The notes beneath the pieces are model-generated. The model worked only from the letters and a program-made list of their open reading frames with translations. It had not been told where the DNA came from and did no database searches. Positions 8,928-16,330 of a stretch of 64,000 bases of DNA are shown here, piece by piece. Within the stretch, counting starts at the first letter, position 1, and each line of letters begins with the position of its first letter. Location: assembly GCA_964618895.1 (NCBI GenBank), contig CAZUDO010000100.1, forward strand, positions 1-64,000. Reading direction: 5' to 3'. Source of the DNA: CAZUDO01 sp964618895 (GTDB lineage Bacteria; Desulfobacterota; Binatia; DP-6). Made by a program: the position numbers and the translations under genes.

Positions 8928-9310
8928 CGCCCATAGCGCTCCTCACCGATTTGATCACCCGCGGGGCGACCCTCATGGCGGACGGCAATGCCATCCAGGT
9001 TCGGGCCCCGCGCGGGGTGCTCACCGACGCCGACCGGGTTGCGCTGGTCGCCCACAAGGCGGCGCTCCTTGGCCTTCTGGCAGACCTGGGCACCCTCGAG
9101 GCCGATCGCACCGCCGAACGCCTCCGTGCCCTCTGGAGCAATCTCTCCGACACCGAGCGCCAGCGGCTCCACGCCGAGGCGGTCGCAGGCGACACCTTGG
9201 CCGGCATCATCCTCGCCGCCATCACCGTCGATTCGCAGGTCGATCGTCACGCAACCGGTGCCGTGCCTGAGCCACGCCCCAAGCGTGCCGACGGAACGGA
9301 GGAGGCGTGA
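8924..9310 (+). CDS. TubC N-terminal docking-domain-like small protein
   Basis: A 128-residue protein. Residues 1-50 (LLTDLITRGATLMADGNAIQVRAPRGVLTDADR...HKAALLGLL) match the pattern of TubC N-terminal docking domains: a helix, a short beta pair around GNAIQVRAP and a helix ending HKAxLLxLL. These domains mediate protein-protein docking in polyketide/peptide synthetases but are also common as stand-alone pieces in phage and element replication modules. The remaining residues are helical and end in a charged tail. The GTG start overlaps the primase-helicase stop by four bases, which suggests a stoichiometric partner of that enzyme. Confidence 0.7.
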   Translation: MTPIALLTDLITRGATLMADGNAIQVRAPRGVLTDADRVALVAHKAALLGLLADLGTLEADRTAERLRALWSNLSDTERQRLHAEAVAGDTLAGIILAAITVDSQVDRHATGAVPEPRPKRADGTEEA

Positions 9311-9600
9311 TAGCCCACCCGGAACGCGCAGTCAGCCGACCGCAGTGCGGAACGCCCACGCGGACCGCAGGGGGCTCAGGCGTGGTTCTGGAACGCGGCC
9401 GTGCCTCGTCGTTCAGGCCATGCGGCGCGTTCGGCGAGGCCGGCCTGCCCAATCAGGGGGTCCACCAGCGCGCCGACATGCCCACCTGCCCCGGGGAAGA
9501 CGTCCTCAGCCATACACCCGTGCACGCGAGAGGCTACTATGGATACCGTGGGCCAGCGCGGCCTCGTCGTCCCCTGGCTCACCATGGCGGCCGACGTTGA
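9307..9600 (+). CDS. Small hypothetical ORF coupled to its neighbours
   Basis: A possible 97-residue protein with no recognised domain. Support comes from layout: its GTG overlaps the preceding stop as GTGA with GGAGG just upstream, and its TGA overlaps the next ATG as TGATG. Composition is basic with several Cys and Gly but no clear motif. It could also be a non-coding gap that is open by chance. Confidence 0.4.
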   Translation: MIAHPERAVSRPQCGTPTRTAGGSGVVLERGRASSFRPCGAFGEAGLPNQGVHQRADMPTCPGEDVLSHTPVHARGYYGYRGPARPRRPLAHHGGRR

Positions 9601-9842
9601 TGAGCCGTCGGAGCACCCCTTTGCCCGGCGGCCTAGAGGAGCGCCTTCTCGATGTTCATGAGACGGCCGCAATGCTCCGGCTCAAGCCAGCCACGCTGTA
9701 TCAGTGGGCGTATGAACGCCGCATCGCCGTGGTGAAGCCCTCCGGACTACGCGGACCCCTCCGCTTCCGCCTGAGCACGCTGCTCAAGCTGATCGAGGAG
9801 TGGGAACGGCCCGCGATCCGTCCGATACCTGACCGGACTTGA
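9600..9842 (+). CDS. Second excisionase-like HTH protein
   Basis: An 80-residue MerR/Xis-type DNA-binding protein: LLDVHETAAMLRLKPATLYQ (helix-turn-helix, about residues 15-35), then a wing (RIAVVKPSGLRGPLRFRLSTL) and a C-terminal helix. The ATG at 9600 overlaps the stop of the small ORF before it; a TTG at 9621 is an alternative. Two such small HTH proteins in one element suggest one excisionase and one regulator, but sequence alone cannot say which is which. Confidence 0.7.
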   Translation: MSRRSTPLPGGLEERLLDVHETAAMLRLKPATLYQWAYERRIAVVKPSGLRGPLRFRLSTLLKLIEEWERPAIRPIPDRT

Positions 9843-9877
9843 CGAAGAGATAATGGCTGCGTTACTAGCCTGGAACA

Positions 9878-10105
9878 GTGGACAGCCTGAAGCGCATCCG
9901 GAAGGCGAAGGGGTTGAGCTTGACCGAGGTTGCGAGCCGCACCGGACTCTTCCGCGAGGCAATCGCGCGGCTCGAGCGATCGGACACCGACCCGAGGGCC
10001 TCGAGCTTGCTGCTCCTCGCCCGAGCCTACCGGGTCCCGGTCTGCGAATTGTTCGATGAGGGAGGACATGACCACGGACGGCACCGAGCGCGACGACGGT
10101 CGTAA
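9878..10105 (+). CDS. XRE-family regulator
   Basis: A 75-residue helix-turn-helix protein of the Cro/cI (XRE) type. LKRIRKAKGLSLTEVASRTG (residues 4-23) and FREAIARLERSDTDPRASSLLLLARAYRVPVCELF follow the family pattern through about residue 60; the last residues are a basic tail. The GTG start is used. It overlaps the integrase start by 38 bases. Its place just before the integrase suggests control of integration or replication of the element. Confidence 0.8.
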   Translation: MDSLKRIRKAKGLSLTEVASRTGLFREAIARLERSDTDPRASSLLLLARAYRVPVCELFDEGGHDHGRHRARRRS

Positions 10106-11285
10106 GCGCGGCGACCGCGGCATCTTCGAGCGTCCGAAGGGCTCGGGTGTCTGGTACGCGCGCTACCGTGACGAGCACGGTCGTTTGCACCGGGAGAAGG
10201 TCGGTCCGAAAGGGCTCGCGCTAAAGGTCTACCAGAAGCGGCGGACAGAGATCACCGAGCGCCGATTCTTCCCGGAACGCATCCGCCGGCCGGATATCCT
10301 GGTCAGCGTCGCCATCGACGACTACCTGGTCCGACTCAAGGGAAGGTCGCGCAGCTATCGCAACTGGGATCGCTGCGGCAAGGTCTGGAAGGCGGCTCTT
10401 GGCAACAAGACACTCCGCGAAGTGCTGCCCGGCGACATCGAACGCTTTCGCGCACGGCGACGAGGTGAGGGCCTCGCACCGGCGAGCGTGAACCGGGAGC
10501 TGAGCTTCCTCCGAAGCGTCTTCAACGCCGCCATCGAGGATGAGAAGATCGAGAAGAATCCGGTCAGGTCGAAGTTCCTCTCCAAGGAGGCGAACCAGCA
10601 CGTCCGTTATCTGACCCAGGAGGAGGAGGTCAGTCTCAGGGCAGCTATCGGCGAGGCTGAGTGGCCCAAGGTCGCGGTCGCCCTTCTTACCGGGCTTCGC
10701 CAAGGGAATCAGTTCCATCTCGCCTGGGCCGATGTTCACTTCGATACCGGCATCATCCGTGCGCGCCAGTCGAAATCAGGCGAGGACTATTTCATCCCCA
10801 TGAACGAGGAGCTGCGCGCTATCCTCCGCGCCCTGCCCTCGCGGCTACGTAGCGCCTGGGTCTTCCCGAGCGAAACCGGCGAGACACCCCTCGACGCGAA
10901 AAACCACCTGCATCGCGCCTTTCTTCCGGCGCTGCGTCGGGCCGGTGTACGTGACTTCCGCTGGCATGATCTGCGACACACGTTCGCTTCGAGGCTCGTG
11001 ATGGCGGGGGTGGACATTCGCACGGTGCAGGAACTGCTAGGCCACAAGACGCTCACGATGACAATGCGCTATGCGCACCTGTCGCCGGCTCACAAGCTCG
11101 AGGCCGTACAGCGCCTTTCGCTCGCGCCAAGTAGCACCACAGGTAGCACCGACGACGCATCCGTGAAGATCGCCGTAGAGGGCGGCGCCGAAGTACGCAA
11201 CCTGCCACCCGAATTGAGTGAGCCGTGCCGGGATCGAACCGGCGACCCGCTGCTTAAAAGGCAGCTGCTCTACCAACTGAGCTAA
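10068..11285 (+). CDS. Tyrosine recombinase (integrase)
   Basis: Site-specific recombinase of the phage integrase family, 405 residues. The N-terminal Arm-like domain has GSGVWYARYRDEHGRLHREK; a SAM-like core-binding domain follows (about 75-165). The catalytic domain shows the expected residues: Arg in LTGLRQGNQ (near 211), Lys in RQSKSGED (near 236), HDLRH (near 300), His in LLGHKTL (near 325) and Tyr in MRYAHL (near 334). ATG 10068 follows GGGAGG. The last ~20 residues (PCRDRTGDPLLKRQLLYQLS) are the antisense reading of the tRNA-Lys gene, so the 3' end of the gene lies in the presumed attachment core. Confidence 0.92.
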   Translation: MTTDGTERDDGRKRGDRGIFERPKGSGVWYARYRDEHGRLHREKVGPKGLALKVYQKRRTEITERRFFPERIRRPDILVSVAIDDYLVRLKGRSRSYRNWDRCGKVWKAALGNKTLREVLPGDIERFRARRRGEGLAPASVNRELSFLRSVFNAAIEDEKIEKNPVRSKFLSKEANQHVRYLTQEEEVSLRAAIGEAEWPKVAVALLTGLRQGNQFHLAWADVHFDTGIIRARQSKSGEDYFIPMNEELRAILRALPSRLRSAWVFPSETGETPLDAKNHLHRAFLPALRRAGVRDFRWHDLRHTFASRLVMAGVDIRTVQELLGHKTLTMTMRYAHLSPAHKLEAVQRLSLAPSSTTGSTDDASVKIAVEGGAEVRNLPPELSEPCRDRTGDPLLKRQLLYQLS

Positions 11286-11291
11286 CGGCTC
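11219..11291 (-). tRNA. tRNA-Lys (anticodon TTT)
   Basis: Reading the minus strand, GAGCCGT (11291-11285) pairs with ACGGCTC (11226-11220), discriminator A at 11219. The T-arm GCCGG-TTCGATC-CCGGC and an anticodon loop CTTTTAA give anticodon TTT. CCA is not encoded. The 3' end faces the integrase gene, which overlaps the tRNA on the opposite strand; this is the likely attachment site of the integrative element. Confidence 0.95.
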
Positions 11292-11460
11292 GAAGGTGTA
11301 AAGACGCGGAGTTACACGTCCGCCGGGTGGGGCGCAAGGACCGCTGTACAGCGGCTGTGCAGGAACAATGGCAAGGGACTACCGTACTCCGCCCTGCCCC
11401 GGCCTATCGTGTCCTTTCGGCAGAGCTGCGTAGACGCGGGCGTTCAACCAGCGCGGGCGC

Positions 11461-11800
11461 GAGCCCGGCTACACATTCCTGCTCATGGCGTTGGGCCGGT
11501 CCTCGGTGGCGGCTTGACCGTTGTGCTCTTGCCGCTTGCCGCTTCTCGGCGGGCACGTCGTGCTTCCTGACGATGTACACGCTCGGCGGCTCCTTCGGCC
11601 CGCTGGTGACCGGGACACTGAGCGACACGCTGGCCCTGCGCGCGGCGACCGCGGCCGGTTCCTGCCTCGTGACCGAACAGTTCAAGGCCGTCGGGTTACA
11701 GCAGGCGATGCTCGTGATCCCGGCGCTGGCCGTCGGACTTGCGATCGTGCTCTGGGCCGGCGCGCGAACGTTCCTGAACGACGCCCTCCGCCGCGCCTGA
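11461..11800 (+). pseudogene. Remnant of an MFS transporter gene (frameshifted)
   Basis: Fragments typical of a major facilitator C-terminal half occur in three different plus-strand frames in order: GYTFLLMALG (from about 11467), then GVGPVLGGGLTVVLLPLAAS (about 11487-11555), then MYTLGGSFGPLVTGTLSD ... VGLQQAMLVIPALAVGLAIV (11573-11800). A functional gene would need all three in one frame, so at least two frameshifts and a lost 5' end are implied. It lies just beyond the 5' side of tRNA-Lys, outside the presumed element. The rest of the 11292-11934 gap shows nothing I recognise. Confidence 0.65.
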
Positions 11801-11934
11801 CGAACGCCGAGCATCCCGTCGGCGGCCAGCGGATTGAGTCCGCAGTCGGGCGGTGGTACCTCTGACCCGCCGGCACACGTGGTGCCGGGTTTCCCGCGCC
11901 CGCCGCGAGCTGGTCGGTCGAGTGGAGGTCGAGG

Positions 11935-12567
11935 ATGACGAGGAAGATGTTCGTGGGAGTCGCGCTCACCAGCGCCACGGTGTGGATGGCGGCGGCGGCC
12001 GTCGATGCGACGGTGCTATGCCAGAAGAAGTCGGGCGCCGTGTTCGCCAGAGACACCGCGTGCAAAAAGAAGGAGACCCCGCTCGACGCGACGTCGCTGC
12101 TCGGCACGTTGCCCACGCGATTGACCGCGCTCGAGTCGAGCGTGATCACGCTTCAGTCGGACGTGAGCTCGCTGGATGACATCCGCGAAGTGCAATCGCT
12201 CACCGGCCTGGCCGCGCTGACCTCGTTCACGCATGACGCGGATCTTGCCTCGCTGAGCTTCACCAATACCCATAGCGGCCACGCCAGAATCAGCGTGACG
12301 ATTTCGGCATCCGCAACGTGTGCCGGGGGCTTGCCGTTCGGCGTGTTCTACCTCACGCTTGACGGCGTCGACATTGCCGACAGCGGCGGCGCGATACCTG
12401 ACACCGGAACGCTCTATCCGCTTCGACTGGTCGGCACGACGGCCGCCGTAGTCGATCCAGGTACGCACACGGTGCAGGTTGCCCTCGACTGCCTCTCGGG
12501 CGGCAGCGGGTACGCGTACGCACCGTACATCGACGGCGACGTCACGATCATCCGCGTCACGTCGTAG
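11935..12567 (+). CDS. Secreted protein with VLC/ETPxD N-terminal module
   Basis: A 210-residue exported protein of unknown function. A signal peptide (cleavage near VDA) is followed by TVLCQKKSGAVFARDTACKKKETPLD, the same module that opens the two collagen-like paralogs near 4 kb. Here it leads into a short coiled-coil-like helix (LPTRLTALESSVITLQSDVS) and a C-terminal beta-sandwich-like region (residues 85-210) with two Cys pairs. The ATG is preceded by GGAGG at 11924-11928. It stands alone between the MFS remnant and a convergent minus-strand gene. Confidence 0.75.
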   Translation: MTRKMFVGVALTSATVWMAAAAVDATVLCQKKSGAVFARDTACKKKETPLDATSLLGTLPTRLTALESSVITLQSDVSSLDDIREVQSLTGLAALTSFTHDADLASLSFTNTHSGHARISVTISASATCAGGLPFGVFYLTLDGVDIADSGGAIPDTGTLYPLRLVGTTAAVVDPGTHTVQVALDCLSGGSGYAYAPYIDGDVTIIRVTS

Positions 12568-12678
12568 GGTTCCGTCGACCGGGCGTCGAGCGGCACGCGG
12601 CAACCTACCCGCCCGGCCGGTGGTCCTCGAACGCGGCGGCTTCGTCGTGGTCGTTGCAGCACAGGGATGGCGCGAGCG

Positions 12679-13074
12679 CTACGGCGTCATTTCCTCGAGC
12701 AAGCTGCTGGAGACCACCTCCCGCGTCCCGCTCGCATCCAGCTCCTTGACCAGCTTCTGATACTCGGCGTCGCTCCGGACCTTCGTGAACCCCTTCGCGA
12801 ACGCTTCCATGCTGGGGTACTCGATCCCAACGAAGATCAGGCCGGAGTCCGCGCCGGCCAGCGTCGCACGCCAGACGCGGATCGTGCCACCGGCTTCGAT
12901 GCGCTTCGAAATAGCGTTCAGCTGCTTCACCTTCTGCAGGTAGGCCTCCTGATCGCCCTTCAGCTTCACGGTGAGGACGCTGAGAACGGACCGGGGCTCC
13001 GCCGCCGCGGCGGGCGCCGCGGCCCACAGGACGAACCCCATTACGATGACGAGCTGCTTCCAGGACGATTTCAT
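12679..13074 (-). CDS. Exported small protein, dimeric alpha-beta-barrel/NIPSNAP-like
   Basis: A 131-residue protein with a signal peptide (cleavage near AAA-E). The mature part has a beta-alpha-beta-beta-alpha pattern (SVLTVKLKGDQEAYLQKVKQ, GTIRVWRATLAGADSGLIFVGIEYPSMEAFAKGF) like ABM/EthD/NIPSNAP ferredoxin-like folds, which often work as dimers binding small molecules. The start MKSSWKQLV at 13074 has GGGGAGG upstream; an ATG 30 bases further up is less likely. No clear catalytic residues can be assigned. Confidence 0.7.
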   Translation of the reverse strand: MKSSWKQLVIVMGFVLWAAAPAAAAEPRSVLSVLTVKLKGDQEAYLQKVKQLNAISKRIEAGGTIRVWRATLAGADSGLIFVGIEYPSMEAFAKGFTKVRSDAEYQKLVKELDASGTREVVSSSLLEEMTP

Positions 13075-13154
13075 CCGAACAACCTCCCCTGCTGGTCCTG
13101 GCACCTGGCTCCATGCCCGTGCCGATGGGAGCTGAGTACGTCGCAGGCATATCC

Positions 13155-13350
13155 GCTGTCAAGAAAGCGCACGACGTTCGGGCCGAACCTCCGCGTCACC
13201 ACCGCCTCGAGCGAATCCGGGCCCTCCGGCGCGATTGCCCAGATCGACGACTACATCACCGCGGTCGCCGACGGCACGGGCTGGCACCTCGCCTGGACCG
13301 ACAAGCGTCCCGTCGATCTCGGCATCTACTACGGCTTCGTCGCGAAGTAG
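13155..13350 (+). pseudogene. C-terminal remnant of a BNR/sialidase-like secreted protein
   Basis: The plus frame ending at 13350 reads FGPNLRVTTASSES, IAQIDDYITAVADGTGWHLA and WTDKRPVDLGIYYGFVA, resembling the last blade of exo-alpha-sialidase/BNR-repeat proteins. No start codon with a ribosome-binding site and no upstream homologous sequence are present, so it looks like the 3' stump of a deleted gene. It lies between two minus-strand genes. Confidence 0.45.
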
Positions 13351-13363
13351 AGGGTCACGCCCA

Positions 13364-14515
13364 TCATGGCGGTGGCGGTGTGTCGCGCTCATCGTCGAGA
13401 CCCGTGCGCCGTTGGCCGCGCGTCCAGAAGTAGTTCCACGCGCCGTTGGCGTTCAGCGGGATCCCGGGCTCGAACGTCGCCGGCGTCCCGCCCGCATCAC
13501 GATGCAGGCTCCAGCGCTCGTAGAATTTCGTCGTCGGGCAGTCCCAGCACGGGAGCCGTCGTGCGTCGGACGACCCCTGGCGGCGACGGAACAGGCCGCG
13601 GGCCGTGCGGTAGCGAGGATGGTTCCACGCCTCCTGGAAGCTCCGCGCGGAGACGACGGGTGCGAAGTCGTCGAATCCCTGAAATACTCCGCGACAGGGC
13701 GCCAGCATGCCGTCGACCGTGAGCACCGGCTGCCCCCACAGGAACGGGCAGGGGTGAGGCGTGTGCGACAGGAACCACGGGGGCCAGCCATCCTGCCGTT
13801 CCCACGCCGGGTCGGGCACGGCACCACGCAACGCGAGCAGCCGCATGTCGAGCTCCGTCGCCAGCCGCTGCATGGCGTCGCCCTCGTCCGTGTTGCAGGG
13901 GAACTGGAGGAACTGCAGGGTCAGCCGCGGCAGGTCGGTCGCGAGCCGTGCCTTGGCGGCCGCCACGAGGCGGCAGTTCTCGATGACCTTCGCCAGGTCC
14001 CCGCCGACGCGGTAGCGCTCGTAGACGGCCTGCGTGGCGCCGTCGATGGAGACGAAGAGGTCCGTGAGGCCGCTCGCCACCAGCCGTTCGGCGTCATCGC
14101 TGGTGAACGGGATACTCAGATGGGTGTTCACGCGGGTGGCGATGCCACGCGTGCTGGCGGCCGCGATGATCGCCGGCAGGTCGGGATGGAGCATCGCCTC
14201 GCCCCAATTGAAGACCTCGATCAGCAGCAGGTAGTCGCCGATCTCGTCGAGCAGGGTGAGGTAGGGCTCGAGCGGCATCATCCCCGGCCGCCGGCCGAAG
14301 CGTCCCGCCCCGGTGTGGCAATGCGGGCAGCGCAGGTTGCACACGTTGGTCGGCTCGATGACGAGGCGCGTAGGCCGAGAGCGGAGGATCGGGCGCAGCC
14401 GTCGCAGCTCGTAGCGGTTCAGGTAGAGGTTCGCGAGCCGCCGCCAGGTGAGGCGGTAGCCGCTGATGTCATCGGGGAGTCGCAGAAAGTCGCGCAGCCC
14501 GGCCACCCCCGACAT
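13364..14515 (-). CDS. Radical SAM protein with SPASM-like C-terminus (1)
   Basis: A 383-residue radical SAM enzyme. The Fe-S motif CNLRCPHC lies near residue 58, preceded by PTRLVIEPTNVCN as in SPASM/peptide-modifying members. The TIM-barrel segments GEAMLHPD and VSIDGATQAVYERYRVGG are clear. The C-terminal part has several Cys (CPFLWG, CRGVFQGF, CWDCPTTKFYERW) that could hold an auxiliary cluster. The substrate is unknown. Its ATG overlaps the stop of the paralogous gene upstream (TGATG), so both are co-translated. Confidence 0.85.
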   Translation of the reverse strand: MSGVAGLRDFLRLPDDISGYRLTWRRLANLYLNRYELRRLRPILRSRPTRLVIEPTNVCNLRCPHCHTGAGRFGRRPGMMPLEPYLTLLDEIGDYLLLIEVFNWGEAMLHPDLPAIIAAASTRGIATRVNTHLSIPFTSDDAERLVASGLTDLFVSIDGATQAVYERYRVGGDLAKVIENCRLVAAAKARLATDLPRLTLQFLQFPCNTDEGDAMQRLATELDMRLLALRGAVPDPAWERQDGWPPWFLSHTPHPCPFLWGQPVLTVDGMLAPCRGVFQGFDDFAPVVSARSFQEAWNHPRYRTARGLFRRRQGSSDARRLPCWDCPTTKFYERWSLHRDAGGTPATFEPGIPLNANGAWNYFWTRGQRRTGLDDERDTPPPP

Positions 14516-15714
14516 CAGCTCGCCGTGCGGGTGCCGGAGGCGGCCGTCCGGCCGGTGGTCCGGGCCCGGGTCCAGAAGTAGTTCCAGATGCCGTTCAGAC
14601 TGTAGCCGACGTCAAAGGTCTCTCGCGTGCCGCCGGCCGCGTGATGGTGCTTCCACCGTTCCCACATGTGCGTGTTCGGGCAGTCGAAGCACATCTGTGC
14701 CCGCTCCTCGGCCGTGCCGTCGCGCCGATGGTAGAAACGGCGGGCGCTCCGGAAGCGCGGGCCGTTCCAGATGTCGCGGAAGCGCACGCTCGCGAGCTGA
14801 CCCGGATGGACGGCCAGGCGCCCCATGTCGTCGGCGGCGTCGAACCCGCCCCGGCAGGCGAGCACGCCCCCGTCGGTCGACACCACGGCCGTCCCCCACA
14901 GGAAGATGCACGGGAGCGGCACGGGAACGGCACAGTAGTCGAACCGGCCCGCCGCGTCCCAGTCGGGTCCGGGCACGACCCCCTTGAAGAAACGCAGCTC
15001 CGCCCCCAGCTCCCGCGCCATCGCCCGCATGCCGTCGACATCGTCGACGTTGTGCGGAAAGACGTGAAACTCAAGATAAAGCCGCGGCCCCGTCCGCCCC
15101 AGACGGCGTTTCGCGTCGGCGACCAGCCGGCAGTTGTGCTGTACCCGTTCCAGGTTCCCGCGGACGCGGTACTGTTCGTAGCTTTTCTGATCCGCCCCGT
15201 CGACCGAGACCGTCAGCTGGGTGAGCCCCCCGGTGACCAGTCGCTCGGCCCGGACACGATCGAACGGGGCCATGAAGCTCGTGTTGATGAAGGTCGCAAT
15301 GCCCCGCGCACTCGCCGCTTCGATCATCGGATAGACGTGCGGGTTCAGGAGGGGTTCGCCCCACTGGAACATTTCGATCTCGAACAGATGGTCGCCGAGC
15401 TCGTCCAGGAGCCGCGCGTAGAGATCGAGCGTCATCAGGGCCCGCGGACGGCCGATCTCGCCGGCGCCGGTGAGACAATACGGACACCGCAGGGTGCAGG
15501 CATTGGCGGGTTCGATCACGAGCCGGGTGGGATACGACCGCAGCGTCGTCCGCCCGAGCAGATACTCGAGGTGGTTGAGGTAGAGGTTCAGCCGCCGCTT
15601 GCGCGTCACCCGGTACCCTCCGAGTGGGGGCAGCCCGAACAGCTGCTGCGGCGTGAGGGCGATCGGATGTACGGTGCGCCACCAGCGCGCGAGCCGTCGG
15701 CGTAGGCGCGACAT
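14515..15714 (-). CDS. Radical SAM protein with SPASM-like C-terminus (2)
   Basis: A 399-residue paralog of the downstream gene. It carries CTLRCPYC, GEPLLNPH, VSVDGADQKSYEQYRVRG and a C-terminal CIFLWG ... CRGGFDAADD ... CFDCPNTHMWERW region. The start at 15714 (MSRLRRRLARWW) is preferred because GGAGGGGAGC lies just upstream; the open frame continues far upstream without a domain. Shared motifs in both genes, including the final NYFWTR, show an old tandem duplication. Such pairs could act on the same substrate in two steps or form a heterodimer; the neighbours do not reveal the product. Confidence 0.85.
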   Translation of the reverse strand: MSRLRRRLARWWRTVHPIALTPQQLFGLPPLGGYRVTRKRRLNLYLNHLEYLLGRTTLRSYPTRLVIEPANACTLRCPYCLTGAGEIGRPRALMTLDLYARLLDELGDHLFEIEMFQWGEPLLNPHVYPMIEAASARGIATFINTSFMAPFDRVRAERLVTGGLTQLTVSVDGADQKSYEQYRVRGNLERVQHNCRLVADAKRRLGRTGPRLYLEFHVFPHNVDDVDGMRAMARELGAELRFFKGVVPGPDWDAAGRFDYCAVPVPLPCIFLWGTAVVSTDGGVLACRGGFDAADDMGRLAVHPGQLASVRFRDIWNGPRFRSARRFYHRRDGTAEERAQMCFDCPNTHMWERWKHHHAAGGTRETFDVGYSLNGIWNYFWTRARTTGRTAASGTRTAS

Positions 15715-16057
15715 CGACGCTCCCCTCCGTGCCTGCTGGTCTACACCCCTGGGTCCGTGCACGGCAAGCGAGCGGGCGTCGATGTGCAGGGGGGGGTTCT
15801 CGAGTTGACCCGCGCGGCGCAGGGCGTCACGATGGTCGACATCGGACACCCCGACGACTCCTTGGCAAACACCCCAAGGAATCGGATAGAGGAACTGGAG
15901 CCGGTCCATAGGGGACCGATCCGAACGGTCCCCCGATGTCCGGGGGAGCCCCGATGCGGGACGGCTTCCCGCGAAGGCGAGTGGTTGAAAATTGCGGATG
16001 ACGCAGCACACACGCAGCGTCGCACTCCGGCAATTCAAAACCCAGTAGGAGTAGGCG
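15715..16057. other. Intergenic leader with competing hairpins upstream of the cold-shock gene
   Basis: No gene is seen. GGGGACCG (15911-15918) can pair with CGGTCCCC (15926-15933), while CCCCCG (15930-15935) can pair with CGGGGG (15941-15946); the two stems share 15930-15933 and exclude each other. TCCTTGG/CCAAGGA (15858-15879) forms a further hairpin. A TTGAAA at 15985-15990 is a possible -35 box nearer the gene, in which case the hairpins would lie outside the transcript. Confidence 0.45.
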
Positions 16058-16264
16058 ATGCGTACGACAGGAACGGTCAAGTGGTTCAACGACGAAAAGG
16101 GCTTCGGCTTCATCACGCGTGACGACGGCGAGAAGGACGTCTTCTGCCATCACAGCGCGATCAAGTCCGACGGCCATCGGAGCCTTCGTGAAGGCGCCAA
16201 GGTCGAGTTCGACGTGGTCCAGGGCGCGAAGGGCCCGGCCGCGGAGAACGTCGTGCCCCTCTAG
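16058..16264 (+). CDS. cspA: Cold-shock protein (CspA family)
   Basis: A 68-residue single-stranded nucleic-acid-binding OB-fold protein. The two RNP motifs are intact: KGFGFI (residues 14-19) and DVFCHHSAI (27-35), where a Cys replaces the more usual aromatic or Val beside the His. Family members melt RNA structure and aid translation, in cold or during growth. The ATG follows GTAGGAG. The gene is single, with a structured upstream region and a strong GC hairpin after it. The exact paralog cannot be told from sequence. Confidence 0.92.
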   Translation: MRTTGTVKWFNDEKGFGFITRDDGEKDVFCHHSAIKSDGHRSLREGAKVEFDVVQGAKGPAAENVVPL

Positions 16265-16286
16265 GACGAGCCGCAGACGAGACCGC

Positions 16287-16315
16287 AAGAGGGGCGGGCC
16301 CCGCCCGCCCCTCTT
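16287..16315. terminator. Bidirectional hairpin terminator
   Basis: AAGAGGGGCGGG (16287-16298) pairs perfectly with CCCGCCCCTCTT (16304-16315) around a 5-base loop. It lies between the cold-shock gene and the convergent NYN-domain gene, and the A-start/T-end gives short U-runs in both directions. Confidence 0.75.
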
Positions 16316-16330
16316 CGCCGACCGGCGCCG

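Larger units (their letters stand above)
5062..11291. mobile_element. Integrative element next to tRNA-Lys (left end not defined)
   Basis: A compact plus-strand block encodes a zinc-finger protein, an excisionase-like HTH protein, a primase-helicase, a TubC-docking-like protein, a small coupled ORF, a second HTH protein, an XRE regulator and a tyrosine integrase. The integrase reads into the 3' half of a tRNA-Lys gene on the other strand, the usual arrangement for elements inserted at a tRNA 3' end. No capsid, tail, portal, terminase or conjugation gene is visible, so it resembles a phage satellite or a small integrative plasmid. I could not find by eye a second copy of the tRNA 3' end to mark the left boundary; 5062 is simply the first gene that could belong. 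Confidence 0.7.
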
